A DNA stretch of 64,000 bases from an uncultured Clostridia bacterium (GTDB lineage: Bacteria; Bacillota; Clostridia; TANB77; CAG-465). The notes below the pieces were generated by a model. That model worked only from the letters and a program-made list of their open reading frames with translations. It was not told the origin of the DNA and did not search any database. The translations under genes were made by a program, and so were the position numbers. This document shows, piece by piece, positions 35,487 to 45,804 of the stretch. How positions within the stretch are numbered: position 1 is the stretch's first letter; every line of letters starts with the position of its first letter. The stretch lies in contig CARYZD010000010.1 in NCBI GenBank assembly GCA_949106495.1, positions 1 through 64,000 on the forward strand, in the 5' to 3' direction.

Positions 35487-37118
35487 TTATTTAAGTTTTT
35501 CTCTTAATAAATTCCAAATATTTTCTGTTTCAAATCCCTTTTGCCATGCAGTAATACCGGCTAAATTATATTTAATAACAGTATCTGCTCTTTTTGACAT
35601 AGATGTTTCATCTTCAATCCATAGTTTATATGTTACATCTCCTAAATTCATTGCGATATAATTTTGACCTGAAATATTATCCATTGTTGGAGTTAAATTA
35701 TATTTTTCTAAAAATTCTTTTGAGTTACTCATGCTATAAACATTTGTAGTAAATGTTCCATCACTTTCTACCTTCCAAAGTCTTGTATAGAAAGGAACTC
35801 CTAAAATTATTTTTGAAGATGGAATATTTGAATCATTTATTAATGAATTAATATTTTTTTCTACCCAATTAATTTCTGAAATAGAACCAGGCTCCTTAGA
35901 CCAATTTCCTCTTTGATCATATCCCATTAACATTACATAGTCGCAAGCTTTACCTACACCTTGTCTATCTATATAACTTGTAAAATAAATATCTACAGAA
36001 AGTTTTGCACCTGTCTCTTTAACTACAGGATAAAGCTCTCTTAAAAACTGAGTATACATATACTTGTCTTCTTCAAGCATTCCTTCAAAATCAATATTTA
36101 TTCCTTCTAAATCATTTGTCTTAATTATATCTACTATATTTCTAATTAAATTTTCTCTTCTTGTCTCATCATTCATTATATCTGATGTAACTTGTTTTTT
36201 ATCCATTTTAGAATTATCTAATCCATTAGTAATAATTGGCCAAATCTCATATCCATTTTGTTTAGCTTTATTATAATAATTTTTATTATAGTTAATTTCA
36301 ACACTACCTTCGCTGTCTGAAATTGCATACCAAGTTGGCATTACAACATTTACGCCATCTATTTTTTCTCCTAATGTATCAAGATTACTTCCATATTGCC
36401 AAAACATTATTAATTTTTCTTTATTTTCTTCTTGTGGTTTATTCTCATTTTCTTCTTTTTTTGAATCTATTGTTACAGCGCTCTTATGTATATATCCAAT
36501 TTTACCGCTATCACTTTTAACTTTATACCATCTACTATGCTTTAAACTATCTGTATATACTGTAACTGTATCTTTTGTATCAAGAATTTCCAGTATCTCA
36601 GATTTAGTATTTAAGTCACTATATAAACTTACTTTATTATAATTTAAATGAATATCACTAGTATCAAGTTTATCTATAGAAATAGTTTTAGTATCTTTAT
36701 CATACTGACATTTAATATTATAGATATTTTTAACCATTTCCATATCTATATAAATTTTATCATCTATAATTTTACAACTTGTTTTGGCATCATACTCTTT
36801 TAGATTTTTAGTAGCAATATTTTCATTTAATTTAAATTTATATACTGCATCTTCTGTTGTAATTATTACTTTTTTAGTTTTATTATCATAAAAAATCTCT
36901 TCATCAATAAACTCACCTATAGTACTTGTTGATAAATAAATTTTATCATTTTCAACATAAGGTTTATATTTGCTTGATATTGTATCTCCATATATAATTA
37001 AATTTGCATCATTTGAAGAGCCTATTTTTTCATTTATATTCTTTGATAATGTAAATAATACAGATACTAAACTTAGCATTATTACACATTTTATTATATT
37101 TAAAATTTTTTCTTTCAT
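35487..37118 (-). CDS. Exported GH18 glycosidase with SH3 and CuAO-like domains
   Basis: 543 residues. N-terminal signal or anchor (about 9-26), a copper-amine-oxidase-N-like beta domain (about 40-155), a bacterial SH3 domain (about 160-215), then a GH18 catalytic domain (about 235-540). The catalytic motif is EGINIDFEG (about 337-345), the DxDxE form ending in the acid Glu. This layout is that of YaaH/SleL-like or YdhD-like spore and wall hydrolases that cut N-acetylglucosaminidic bonds. Given the sporulation content, a spore cortex or cell-wall role is likely but inferred. Confidence 0.85.
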   Translation of the reverse strand: MKEKILNIIKCVIMLSLVSVLFTLSKNINEKIGSSNDANLIIYGDTISSKYKPYVENDKIYLSTSTIGEFIDEEIFYDNKTKKVIITTEDAVYKFKLNENIATKNLKEYDAKTSCKIIDDKIYIDMEMVKNIYNIKCQYDKDTKTISIDKLDTSDIHLNYNKVSLYSDLNTKSEILEILDTKDTVTVYTDSLKHSRWYKVKSDSGKIGYIHKSAVTIDSKKEENENKPQEENKEKLIMFWQYGSNLDTLGEKIDGVNVVMPTWYAISDSEGSVEINYNKNYYNKAKQNGYEIWPIITNGLDNSKMDKKQVTSDIMNDETRRENLIRNIVDIIKTNDLEGINIDFEGMLEEDKYMYTQFLRELYPVVKETGAKLSVDIYFTSYIDRQGVGKACDYVMLMGYDQRGNWSKEPGSISEINWVEKNINSLINDSNIPSSKIILGVPFYTRLWKVESDGTFTTNVYSMSNSKEFLEKYNLTPTMDNISGQNYIAMNLGDVTYKLWIEDETSMSKRADTVIKYNLAGITAWQKGFETENIWNLLREKLK

Positions 37119-37207
37119 ATAATTTACCTCAATTACTAATGTAATTATACACTAAATATATTTTTTTGTGAAGATTGTATTTTCAATTTATTATATTAAT
37201 ACATAAA

Positions 37208-37229
37208 GTGGGCAAATACATTTGCCCAC
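37208..37229 (-). terminator. Hairpin after ddl
   Basis: 9-bp GC-rich stem (37208-37216 with 37221-37229), TACA loop. The minus-strand tail has only short T runs, so strength is uncertain. Confidence 0.5.
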
Positions 37230-37280
37230 CTAATAATATAATTTGCTATTTATAATAAATTATTCCTAATATACTAACTA

Positions 37281-38477
37281 TTATTTTTTTCCTGTCATAT
37301 TTAATATATTAACATCTGTTGAATATGTTATTTTATCTCTTCTTTCTTTTCTTTTTATTGCATATCTAATAGCTCTATCTAATAATTCAGAAAAACTTAT
37401 TCCTTTTGGTTGCCATAGATAGAAAGAAAGTGAACCAGGTATTGTATTAATTTCATTTACATAGATTTTATTACTATCTCCATCTATAATAAAATCTATT
37501 CTTGATATTCCCTCACAATTTAATGTTTTAAATGTTTCTTTTGCTAAAGAATAAATCTCATCTTCTTGTGATTTTGTAAGTTCTGCTGGAATTTTTCTTG
37601 AAAGAGAAGCCATTCCTGAACCTTTAGTTCCACTTAATTTTGAAGATTTTGCTCCAAGTTTTCCACTTTTTGAACCATCTCCCATATATTTATCTTTATA
37701 ACTTAATATTTCATCATTTTTAATTGGTTCTTCAAGGACAGAAACATCTTGCTCTACAAAATTTCCTAAAACAGAACAGTTAATTTCCCTTAAATTTGTA
37801 ACACATCTTTCTACAAGTACACTATCACAAAAAGCAAATACATTTTGCATTTTTTCTTTAAATTCATCTTTTTGTTTTATTACTTCTATTCCTACACTTG
37901 AACCTAAATTTGCAGGTTTTACAATTATTGGTAAAGACAATGTCCTAGTTATTTTCTCATAAGCCATATCTGCGTCTTCATTAAATTCCTCAACATTTAA
38001 AGTTTCATATTCTACTACTGGCAATTTAGATGCTTCTAATACTTTTTTAAATATTATTTTATTCATTCCAACTGCTGATGCACATACATCACAACCAACA
38101 TATGGGATATTATACATTTCAAGCATACCTTCTAATGTTCCATCTTCTACATTTAGTCCATGCACTACAGGAAAAGCTATATCTATTTTTGCAAGCACCT
38201 TTTTAAATAATCCTCTTTTAGCGTTTAATACTAATTTTGAATCTTCACTTGTAAAATATACCTCATTTGACATTCTCTTTGTTTCTTCTAAATCTCTAAA
38301 TTCCTCAACTTTTGTTAAAAGCTCTGATGTATAAAATTTATTATCTTTTGATATGTATACTGGTACAATATCATATTTTTCACTATCTAAGTTTTCAATA
38401 ACTTGCATAGCAGAGATTATTGATACTTCATGTTCAACACTCTTTCCTCCAAAAAAAACTCCAACTACTGTTTTCAT
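37281..38477 (-). CDS. ddl: D-alanine--D-alanine ligase
   Basis: 398 residues, longer than typical DdlB (about 306) and like the DdlA/Van-type ligases. FFGGKSVEHEVSI (about 8-20), VVHGLNVEDGTLEGMLE (about 108-124, catalytic Glu region), PANLGSSVGIE (about 186-196), and EINTIPGSLSFYLW near the C-terminus. A Gly/Ser/Lys-rich insert (about 262-290) replaces the usual YxxKY loop. Makes D-Ala-D-Ala for peptidoglycan. Last gene of the alr-hydrolase-murF-ddl run. Confidence 0.95.
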   Translation of the reverse strand: MKTVVGVFFGGKSVEHEVSIISAMQVIENLDSEKYDIVPVYISKDNKFYTSELLTKVEEFRDLEETKRMSNEVYFTSEDSKLVLNAKRGLFKKVLAKIDIAFPVVHGLNVEDGTLEGMLEMYNIPYVGCDVCASAVGMNKIIFKKVLEASKLPVVEYETLNVEEFNEDADMAYEKITRTLSLPIIVKPANLGSSVGIEVIKQKDEFKEKMQNVFAFCDSVLVERCVTNLREINCSVLGNFVEQDVSVLEEPIKNDEILSYKDKYMGDGSKSGKLGAKSSKLSGTKGSGMASLSRKIPAELTKSQEDEIYSLAKETFKTLNCEGISRIDFIIDGDSNKIYVNEINTIPGSLSFYLWQPKGISFSELLDRAIRYAIKRKERRDKITYSTDVNILNMTGKK

Positions 38478-38492
38478 ACTAATACTTCCTTT

Positions 38493-40073
38493 CTATTTTA
38501 TATAACTATCTGGTAAATCATTTTCAAAAAGTGCAAGTAGATTTTCATGACTAATTTGAATTTCTTGTAATTTTTGAAAAGCTTCATATAAATCATTAAC
38601 TACAATATAGTTTTTAAATCCTTTGTTTTCCATTCCTTTTTTTATATATTCAGTTGTTACTTTTCCAACTAATATTACATAGTCTAAACTTGATGCATAT
38701 TCTCCAAACTTTTCATTTAATTCATCTGTTTTATCTCCAAGTTCAATCATACCTGGTGTTACTAATACTTTATACTTATCTTTAAACATACATAAAGTCT
38801 CTATTGCTGCTTTTGAACCTTCTGGATTAGAATTAAATGCATCATCTAGTGCAAGAACTCCTCCCATAGTTTTAAGCTCTAATCTGTGCTCAACTGGTTT
38901 GATTTTCTTAATTCCTCTTTTTATTTCTTCATTTGTCATTCCTAGTTCTTTTGCTATTGCAATAGCACAAACAATATTATATATATTGTGTTTTCCTAAC
39001 AATTTAGTTTCTACTGTTATTCTATTGTCTTTATCTACAACATCAAAAATACTACCTTTGTCTGACATCTTAATATTTTCAACAGTATATCTACAATCAT
39101 TATCATTTAAGCTATAGTTAATTACTTCTGTGTCTTTTGCATAAAGTTCTATTCCTTTTCTTATATAATCATTATCTACATTTAGAATTGCTTTTCTTTT
39201 TTTCTTAGCGTTTGTTATAATTTCAAATTTTCCTTTTATAATATTATCCATAGATTTAAAACTTGTTAAATGCTGTGGCCCTATAGATGTAATTACAGAT
39301 ATATCTGGTGTAGCAATATTACAAATTTCTTCTATTTCCCCTAGTCTTGCTGCTCCCATTTCACATACAAATACTTCTGTATATGGCTTTATTTGCTCGC
39401 GTATTGTTCTTACAACTCCAAGCGTTGTATTAAAGCTTTTAGGAGTCATAACAGTAATGTACTTTTCCTCAAGAAGAGATGCAACAATATTTTTTGTTGA
39501 TGTCTTTCCATAACTTCCTGTTATTCCAATTACCTTCATATTCTTATTTGAAGCCATTATTTTTTTAGCCTCTTTAATATATCTTAAATTTATTAACTTT
39601 AATATTGGCTGTGCAATAAAGTTTCCTAAAAGCATAACTATAATTGAAACTATTTTATATAATGATAATACTCCAAACAGAATTGAAATGTATTTTAAAC
39701 TGCTAATATAATATACTCCAATTATACTTAAAGTAATTATAATTGCAATCATGGTATATGTTATTTTTACTCTATTTGTATATACAAATTTCTTTTTTGC
39801 AATTGGTCTATTATTTATTGTACTATATGCAGTAAAAATACACATAATAGAATATAATATTAAAGTGTATGGATAAAAAAATGATATAATTGCTAATATT
39901 AATAATATAACTTCATATATCTTTATTTTAGCTGCTTTAGTTGTTTTTATTGCTGGTATAAATTCATCTATTTCATAAAATGACTGTTGAAAAATATGCA
40001 TAAACTTATTCACATTAACCACAATTAAAAATAATGATATTATATATACTAATGTAATACCTATAGCTGTCAT
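38493..40073 (-). CDS. MurF-like ligase with membrane N-terminus
   Basis: 526 residues. Five or so membrane segments (about 3-24, 52-80, 105-122, 128-155) replace the usual MurF N-terminal UDP-substrate domain. A Mur ligase core follows: GITGSYGKTSTK (about 183-194), SFNTTLGV, the EMGA motif, TSIGPQHL (about 266-273), and DDAFNSNPEG (about 410-419). The C-terminal domain is present. Expected reaction: adding D-Ala-D-Ala to UDP-MurNAc-tripeptide, supported by ddl immediately downstream. Start overlaps the hydrolase stop (TAGATGA). Confidence 0.85.
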   Translation of the reverse strand: MTAIGITLVYIISLFLIVVNVNKFMHIFQQSFYEIDEFIPAIKTTKAAKIKIYEVILLILAIISFFYPYTLILYSIMCIFTAYSTINNRPIAKKKFVYTNRVKITYTMIAIIITLSIIGVYYISSLKYISILFGVLSLYKIVSIIVMLLGNFIAQPILKLINLRYIKEAKKIMASNKNMKVIGITGSYGKTSTKNIVASLLEEKYITVMTPKSFNTTLGVVRTIREQIKPYTEVFVCEMGAARLGEIEEICNIATPDISVITSIGPQHLTSFKSMDNIIKGKFEIITNAKKKRKAILNVDNDYIRKGIELYAKDTEVINYSLNDNDCRYTVENIKMSDKGSIFDVVDKDNRITVETKLLGKHNIYNIVCAIAIAKELGMTNEEIKRGIKKIKPVEHRLELKTMGGVLALDDAFNSNPEGSKAAIETLCMFKDKYKVLVTPGMIELGDKTDELNEKFGEYASSLDYVILVGKVTTEYIKKGMENKGFKNYIVVNDLYEAFQKLQEIQISHENLLALFENDLPDSYIK

Positions 40074-40847
40074 CTAATCACATCCTTCCAAAAATTTATT
40101 TACTACTGTTAAAAAATAACCTATATTATCTAAATAACTAAAATGCCCTGCGCCAGATATTGTAACAAGACCTGAATCTGGAATTAATTCTTCCATTTTT
40201 TTAGCATCACTTATTGGTGTATCTAAGTCTTTATCTCCCCAAATTAAAAGTGTAGATGTTTTTATATTTGGTAAATACTCTGTCAAATCTTCATTTATAA
40301 CATTTTTAAATACCTCTTTCATTGTTTCATCTGCATTTTTATAATCTTCTGAACCAAGTTTATTTTTATACTTATCTATTATTTTTTTAGCTTTATTCTT
40401 TCCTAAAATTAAGTTTGCTATATTTTTTATACATTTAAAAATAGTCTCTTTAACTTTTGCTTTAAAACTTTTTTTAGGTTTAATTCCTGCACTATCTACA
40501 AGTATTATTTTTTGTGGTTTAAATCCAAGTTTTCCAGTTAGTTTTATTATTACTCTTCCACCAAACGAATGACCTACAAGTACTACTTTATCTAAATTCT
40601 TTTGGTTAATAAACTCAAGAACTAGTTTTGAGTAATCCTCTACACAATAACTTTTATCTGGATTTTCACTTTGACCAAATCCTGGGAAATCTATTGCATA
40701 TACTTTAAAGCTCTTAGATAAGTTTTCAATTACTGGGTTAAAAGATGCAATATTTGCTCCCCAACCATGAAGTAACAAAATACTTGTTTTTGTATCTGGA
40801 CCTTTTTCTATGTAATTTACTTTTAAATTTTTTAATTCAACTTGCAT
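40074..40847 (-). CDS. Alpha/beta hydrolase
   Basis: 257 residues. Oxyanion-hole motif LLHGWGANI (about 25-33), nucleophile elbow GHSFGG (about 97-102, Ser 99), Asp in WGDKDLDTP (about 212-220), His in SGAGHF (about 237-242): a complete catalytic triad. Substrate unknown. It lies between alr and the murF-like gene with overlaps or gaps of under 10 bases, so a role in envelope or D-Ala metabolism is possible but only positional. Confidence 0.88.
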   Translation of the reverse strand: MQVELKNLKVNYIEKGPDTKTSILLLHGWGANIASFNPVIENLSKSFKVYAIDFPGFGQSENPDKSYCVEDYSKLVLEFINQKNLDKVVLVGHSFGGRVIIKLTGKLGFKPQKIILVDSAGIKPKKSFKAKVKETIFKCIKNIANLILGKNKAKKIIDKYKNKLGSEDYKNADETMKEVFKNVINEDLTEYLPNIKTSTLLIWGDKDLDTPISDAKKMEELIPDSGLVTISGAGHFSYLDNIGYFLTVVNKFLEGCD

Positions 40848-40855
40848 TATTTCAC

Positions 40856-41925
40856 CTACTTTATAACTCTTTCTATTCTACTTCCTAAATTTGAAATTAC
40901 TTCATATGTTATTTTATTAGATAGCTTTGCTATTTCCTTTAAATCATTTTCATAATCCCATATTATAGCTTCATCATTTACCTTAATATCCTTAACATCT
41001 GTTACATCTGCCATCATCATATCCATACAAATATTTCCTATTTGTCGACATTTTATACCATTTATAATTACATTAATATTATTAGATAAACTTCTACTAA
41101 TTCCATCTGCATATCCAATCTTTATAACTGCAACTTTAGTATTAGGTTTTACTATAACTGTTCCACCATATCCAACTTTTGTATATTTATCTACATTAGT
41201 TACATTTATAACGGGGGCTGTTAGTTTGAGTACTGGTTTAGTATCTCCACAATAGCCATACATTATTATTCCAACCCTAACATGTGTATCAAAATCTACT
41301 TTATCTGAATAATACTCTACTCCATCAGAATTTAAAATATGTATGTATTTGAATTCATAATTTTTGCTTAAATTTTCTACAATATACTTAAATTCATTAA
41401 TTTGATTATTTGTATACTCTTTATCTGAGTCAGCACATGAAAGATGAGTATATATTCCTTCAATTTTTATATTTTTATATTTTAAAATATTTGTAAAATT
41501 GATTATAATATTATCTTTACTAAATCCAAGTCTAGTCATACCTGTATCTATTTTTATATGTATTTTTGCTATTTTATTTTTCTGTTTTGCTATTTCATTT
41601 ATATCTTTAATATTTTGAATATTTGAAACAGATATACTAATATCCTCTTCTATTGCACTTTCAATTTCTTTATCTACTAATACACTAGTAACAGTATCAT
41701 GCCAGTAATATTATTATTTCTAAGCCTTATTGCTTCATCTATACATGCTACTCCAAAATTTTTTATACCCATATTTTGAAGTTCATTTGCAATAAGTGTA
41801 TCTCCGACACCATAAGCATTAGCCTTTACCATTGCAATAATATTTTTTCTTTCCCCTATTTTATCTTTAATATAATCCATATTATATTTTAATATTTCTT
41901 TATTTACATATAATTTAGCTTTCAT
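40856..41925 (-). pseudogene. alr: Alanine racemase, frame broken once (not at CGG)
   Basis: Residues 1-78 or so run from ATG 41925 and include the PLP lysine motif MVKANAYG (about 32-39). The frame then reaches TAG at 41677-41679. The rest continues in another frame to 40856, with IDTGMTRLG and the catalytic Tyr region VGYGGTV. Adding one base, best placed in CTAGTG near 41685 so as to read LLLGVLVDKE, restores about 356 residues, normal for Alr. So one base is missing (a -1 change), with no CGG nearby. Either a recent pseudogene, an assembly error, or a different recoding. It heads the D-Ala operon, so loss would need a second alr elsewhere. Confidence 0.8.
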
Positions 41926-41992
41926 ATAAAAATCCTCACTTTTTTCACATAATATTTATAATACACAATACTTTATTTTTTCAAGTTGGTTT

Positions 41993-42021
41993 TTGATTTT
42001 TTACTTATATTATGCTATAAT
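41993..42021 (+). promoter_or_regulatory. SigA promoter, extended -10
   Basis: TTGATT (41993-41998), 17-base spacer, TGCTATAAT (-10 at 42016-42021). The -10 region TATGCTATAATATTATT is nearly identical to the one at 21560. Confidence 0.75.
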
Positions 42022-42127
42022 ATTATTGTTTTATATAACTATTATACGCAAAAAGATTTCTTTTTGCAACATATATTAAACTACACTAAAAAAGTGAAAT
42101 CCACACTAAATTCACAAAGGAGAAAAT

Positions 42128-43672
42128 ATGAATAAAAAGAACTATGTTAAATTAAACAATAATAATAGACATTTATCTTTAGGTAATTTATTTAGAATAT
42201 TAAAAGAGGAAACTAATAACAAAAATTTTACAATTCAATCTGAAATATTTTGTATTCTTTTTGATATTGACTCTATTTCTGATACAACTGTAAATAATTA
42301 CTGTACTGGTGTTAGAGCAATAAATTCTAAATACAAATCTATATATGTTAATTGGAAACAAAAATATTTAAAGGATGAAACTATATTTAAAAATATAATA
42401 CTAAATATAATTGCTACAATAGATAATAAAAATGTATTTATTACTAAAGACTATTTTAATCAATCAATTGATGTAATTAATAGTAATGTTAAATTTAATA
42501 AAGTTTGCTTAAGACTATATAATATATCTAAAAATGATTTAGAAGTAACAAAAGAATTTTCTTCTCTACTTAAAAGATTACTTGATGCTAAAAACCTATA
42601 TAAATTTTTTATTGAAGTGTTATTTTTTGTTATTTTAGATAAAAAACAACCTGTATATATTGAAGATAAATTTATGGATACACTTGATGATTTTCTATAT
42701 TCTTCTGAAGTATCCTCAGATGACGCAATAGATTTTGTAACAGTTCAACTTAAAGGCGGACTTTGGTCAATTAGAGGAATCCATGAACTTGCTAAAAAAG
42801 GAAATCCATATGCTTGTTTTGAAATGGGTTCACTTGAACTTTATGGTCAAGTAGCAGGATATCCAAGATATCAAGAAAGCTATGAATTTTATAAAACAGC
42901 AGCTCAAAAAAAACATCCAAATGCTATTTGGGCTTTAGGACACTTATACTATAACGGATTTGTTGGAACTAAATCTAGAGAAGATATGAAAAAAGCCTTT
43001 AGATATTTTAATAAAGCAAGAAAAGTTAATTGTATTGCAGCCATAAATAGTCTAGGAACAGTTTTTAAGGAAGGAAATGTACCTTTTATCTCTAAAGACT
43101 TAAAAAAGGCTAAAAAGCTATTTGAATTTGCAGCAAACAAAAATTATGTTTATGCTATAAACAATTTAGGAATAATGTATGAAGAAGAAGAAAATTATAA
43201 AAAAGCATTTGAACTATTTAAATCTTCTTCAGCTCAAGGTGAAAGCTGGGCATCAAATAAACTAGGACAAATGTATAGACAAGGTATTGGAACTAAAAAA
43301 AGTTTGAAAAAAGCGTTTGAGTATTATAATAAAGCAACTGATGCTACAATATACTCTGTATGTTTTTGGTCAAAATACAACTTAGCACATTATTTTTATG
43401 AAAATGGTGTTGCAGAAATTGGTATAGCAAAAGACATAGATAAAAGTATATCACTACTAGAAGAATGTATAAACCATAACATAACTAAAGCATATGAAGA
43501 TTTAATAATTATATATTATTCAAAATACATAAAAAAAGGTGACATAGAATACTTAAATAAAGCAAAAGAATATGCTACAATTTATGAATCTAAACCTGAA
43601 TGCGATATAGATAAAATAAATGAAATTATTAAAACAATAAAAAATACAGATAAAAATAAAATAATATTTTAA
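42128..43672 (+). CDS. Sel1-repeat protein
   Basis: 514 residues, no signal peptide. An N-terminal region (about 1-210) of unknown fold is followed by at least five Sel1-like TPR repeats (about 225-430): for example GNPYACFEMGSLELYG, HPNAIWALGHLYYNG, NYVYAINNLGIMYEE, ESWASNKLGQMYRQG. Such solenoids hold protein partners; the partner is unknown. AAGGAG precedes the ATG. Its own promoter and terminator make it monocistronic. Confidence 0.9.
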   Translation: MNKKNYVKLNNNNRHLSLGNLFRILKEETNNKNFTIQSEIFCILFDIDSISDTTVNNYCTGVRAINSKYKSIYVNWKQKYLKDETIFKNIILNIIATIDNKNVFITKDYFNQSIDVINSNVKFNKVCLRLYNISKNDLEVTKEFSSLLKRLLDAKNLYKFFIEVLFFVILDKKQPVYIEDKFMDTLDDFLYSSEVSSDDAIDFVTVQLKGGLWSIRGIHELAKKGNPYACFEMGSLELYGQVAGYPRYQESYEFYKTAAQKKHPNAIWALGHLYYNGFVGTKSREDMKKAFRYFNKARKVNCIAAINSLGTVFKEGNVPFISKDLKKAKKLFEFAANKNYVYAINNLGIMYEEEENYKKAFELFKSSSAQGESWASNKLGQMYRQGIGTKKSLKKAFEYYNKATDATIYSVCFWSKYNLAHYFYENGVAEIGIAKDIDKSISLLEECINHNITKAYEDLIIIYYSKYIKKGDIEYLNKAKEYATIYESKPECDIDKINEIIKTIKNTDKNKIIF

Positions 43673-43707
43673 GATGTTCTAATTTTGAATATCTTTTATT
43701 GGTATAA

Positions 43708-43736
43708 AAAATGGCATTAAATACTAATGCCATTTT
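43708..43736. terminator. Terminator between convergent genes
   Basis: 12-bp perfect stem (43708-43719 with 43725-43736), A-rich and T-rich flanks. Its right arm overlaps the last codons of the LPxTG gene on the other strand. Confidence 0.75.
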
Positions 43737-45715
43737 CTTATTAATATTGCACTTAACATTAAAATAATTCCAGATATAATGTATATAAATATACCTTTTC
43801 CACCTGTTTCTGGTAACTCTATTTTTAATTTATTACTAGCTTCTATATTTACTTGACTTTGCTTACTAGTAATATCTATTTCAACTGCATTTTTAGATAA
43901 TTCATATCCTTCTGGTGCTTTTATTTCTGTTACTTTATACTTTCCAATACTTAATTCAGTAAATTCAATCTTTCCATTTTCATCTGTTGTTTTTTCTATT
44001 GGAGTAAAAGTAGAATCTATATTTCCCAAATTATCTAATTTTTCAAGTTTAAATATTGCGCCACTTAAAAATTTTGTACTATCAATTTTATCTACCTTTA
44101 TTAAAGTTATTTTTCCTTTAATAGAACTATATAAATATACTACTTCTATTTTTTCTAAAGTCATTTTTCCTTTAGAATTTTCTGGTGTAGATATTAACTC
44201 ATATCCTTCTATTTTCTTATCCTCTGATGTATAATCATCATTTTCAAATCCATCAATATGAATTGTTGGTAAAATCTCTTTTCCTGTATCCTTATCAATA
44301 TATTTTATATCTACACCAGGAGAGAGTTTCTTGTATACATACACAACCTCCGTATCTGTACTTCCTACTTTTCCATTTGCATTTTTTGGTGTTGCATATA
44401 AACCATAATTACTTATAGTTTTTGGACTTGTTGTATAATTTTCATCGACCCAGTCATTAATAGTATCAGAATCTGCTAATTCATTTCCTAACTCATCTTC
44501 ATATTTTACTATTACATTTGATTTATCCCAAATAACAATATTTGATGTTATCGCTCTTGTTTGCCACTTTTCACTTGGAACTAATGTTAAATAACTTAAC
44601 TCATTTGTAGCATAGCTTTCAGCATTTGTTTTAACAAGTATTCTACCTCTCGTATAAGTATTAGGCTTAATTGTAAATGTAGGATGAGATGCATTTGTTG
44701 ATACAAATTTATCATTTGCAGCTAAATACACATTCTGGTCACTTGGAAAAGTTCCTCCTGTTATTGTACATGTACCGTTTTGGTAAATAGCAGAACCATT
44801 TGTTGCTGTATTATCTCTTATTGTACCATTAGTTACAATTAATGAGCCAGCATTTTTTATACCTATTGTATTAGTATATATACTTCCACCACTAATAGTT
44901 GTATTTTTCCCATTAACTATTCCATTTTGATTACCATAAATACTTCCATTACTCATTTTTACTGTACCATAATTACTAATTCCATCAGTCCATCCAGTAA
45001 TTTTTGCACCACTTCCTGTAATATTTATTGTCCCATTATTAAAATTATTTATTCCTATCTTAGTTTTATTTTTTCCACTTATTGTACCAGATGTAATATT
45101 TACTGTTCCACCATTATTGTGAATTCCTTCTGTACTACCAGAAATTGTTCCACCTTTAAGATTTACAATTCCTAAATTTCCTATTCCAGCAAAATTTCCT
45201 TCACTAGTTGAATTTCCTGATTCAAAATGACATGTACCAGTAGTATATACGTGAACACCTTGATTTCCATTTACAAAATTACAATTATTTTGAATATAGC
45301 ATATTCCTCTTATTATAACATTTGTTGAACCATTTGTACTACTTATCATATTACTTGCATATCTACCATTAAAATTAACATTATTTAAATATACTGTTAC
45401 TCCTCTAGGAATTTCTATACATGTATTTGAAACATCTCCTGGTTTTACATTTCCTGCAGTATCTAGATAATTCCATATTGTATGACCAAATCCATATATA
45501 ATTTTTCTCCCTGTACTTGAGCAATAAATTGTTTCAGTAACTGGTATGTCTGCCTTTACATGTAAATCATAATCTCCTGCAGCTGTTAATCCTTCTTTTA
45601 AATCTGCAAAATTCCATACCTCTTTACCAACTACACCATAAACATCTTTTGTATTTATTATAAAAATAAATGAAAATAAAACAAATGCTAATTTTAAAAT
45701 ATTTGTTTTTTTCAA
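43724..45715 (-). CDS. LPxTG surface protein: beta-helix, two MucBP, SpaA domain
   Basis: 663 residues. Signal peptide (1-27), then a right-handed beta-helix-like region (about 60-330) of short Gly/Thr/Asn repeats such as GTISGSTEGIHNNGGTVNI. Two MucBP-type repeats (about 403-470 and 472-535, each ending VVYxY) follow, then a SpaA/Cna-B-like domain (about 540-625, starting GKITLIKVDK), and a sortase signal LPETG with a hydrophobic segment and RKWH tail (about 632-663). A wall-anchored adhesin, probably binding mucin or glycans. Repeats make it prone to copy-number change. Monocistronic. Confidence 0.93.
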   Translation of the reverse strand: MKKTNILKLAFVLFSFIFIINTKDVYGVVGKEVWNFADLKEGLTAAGDYDLHVKADIPVTETIYCSSTGRKIIYGFGHTIWNYLDTAGNVKPGDVSNTCIEIPRGVTVYLNNVNFNGRYASNMISSTNGSTNVIIRGICYIQNNCNFVNGNQGVHVYTTGTCHFESGNSTSEGNFAGIGNLGIVNLKGGTISGSTEGIHNNGGTVNITSGTISGKNKTKIGINNFNNGTINITGSGAKITGWTDGISNYGTVKMSNGSIYGNQNGIVNGKNTTISGGSIYTNTIGIKNAGSLIVTNGTIRDNTATNGSAIYQNGTCTITGGTFPSDQNVYLAANDKFVSTNASHPTFTIKPNTYTRGRILVKTNAESYATNELSYLTLVPSEKWQTRAITSNIVIWDKSNVIVKYEDELGNELADSDTINDWVDENYTTSPKTISNYGLYATPKNANGKVGSTDTEVVYVYKKLSPGVDIKYIDKDTGKEILPTIHIDGFENDDYTSEDKKIEGYELISTPENSKGKMTLEKIEVVYLYSSIKGKITLIKVDKIDSTKFLSGAIFKLEKLDNLGNIDSTFTPIEKTTDENGKIEFTELSIGKYKVTEIKAPEGYELSKNAVEIDITSKQSQVNIEASNKLKIELPETGGKGIFIYIISGIILMLSAILIRKWH

Positions 45716-45804
45716 TATATTAACCTCCGATTTTTTTCTTCTTTATTATTTTACATCAAAACAGAAAAAATTATCAAGATTATATTGTATTTATTAATCA
45801 ATAA

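Noticed and set aside
41677..41720. Programmed -1 slippery site in alr
   Set aside because: No X-XXY-YYZ heptamer and no clear downstream stem; treated as a one-base loss.
44700..45420. CRISPR-like or DNA-level tandem repeats in the LPxTG gene
   Set aside because: The repetition is in the protein (beta-helix turns); the DNA units are diverged, of unequal length and without spacers.
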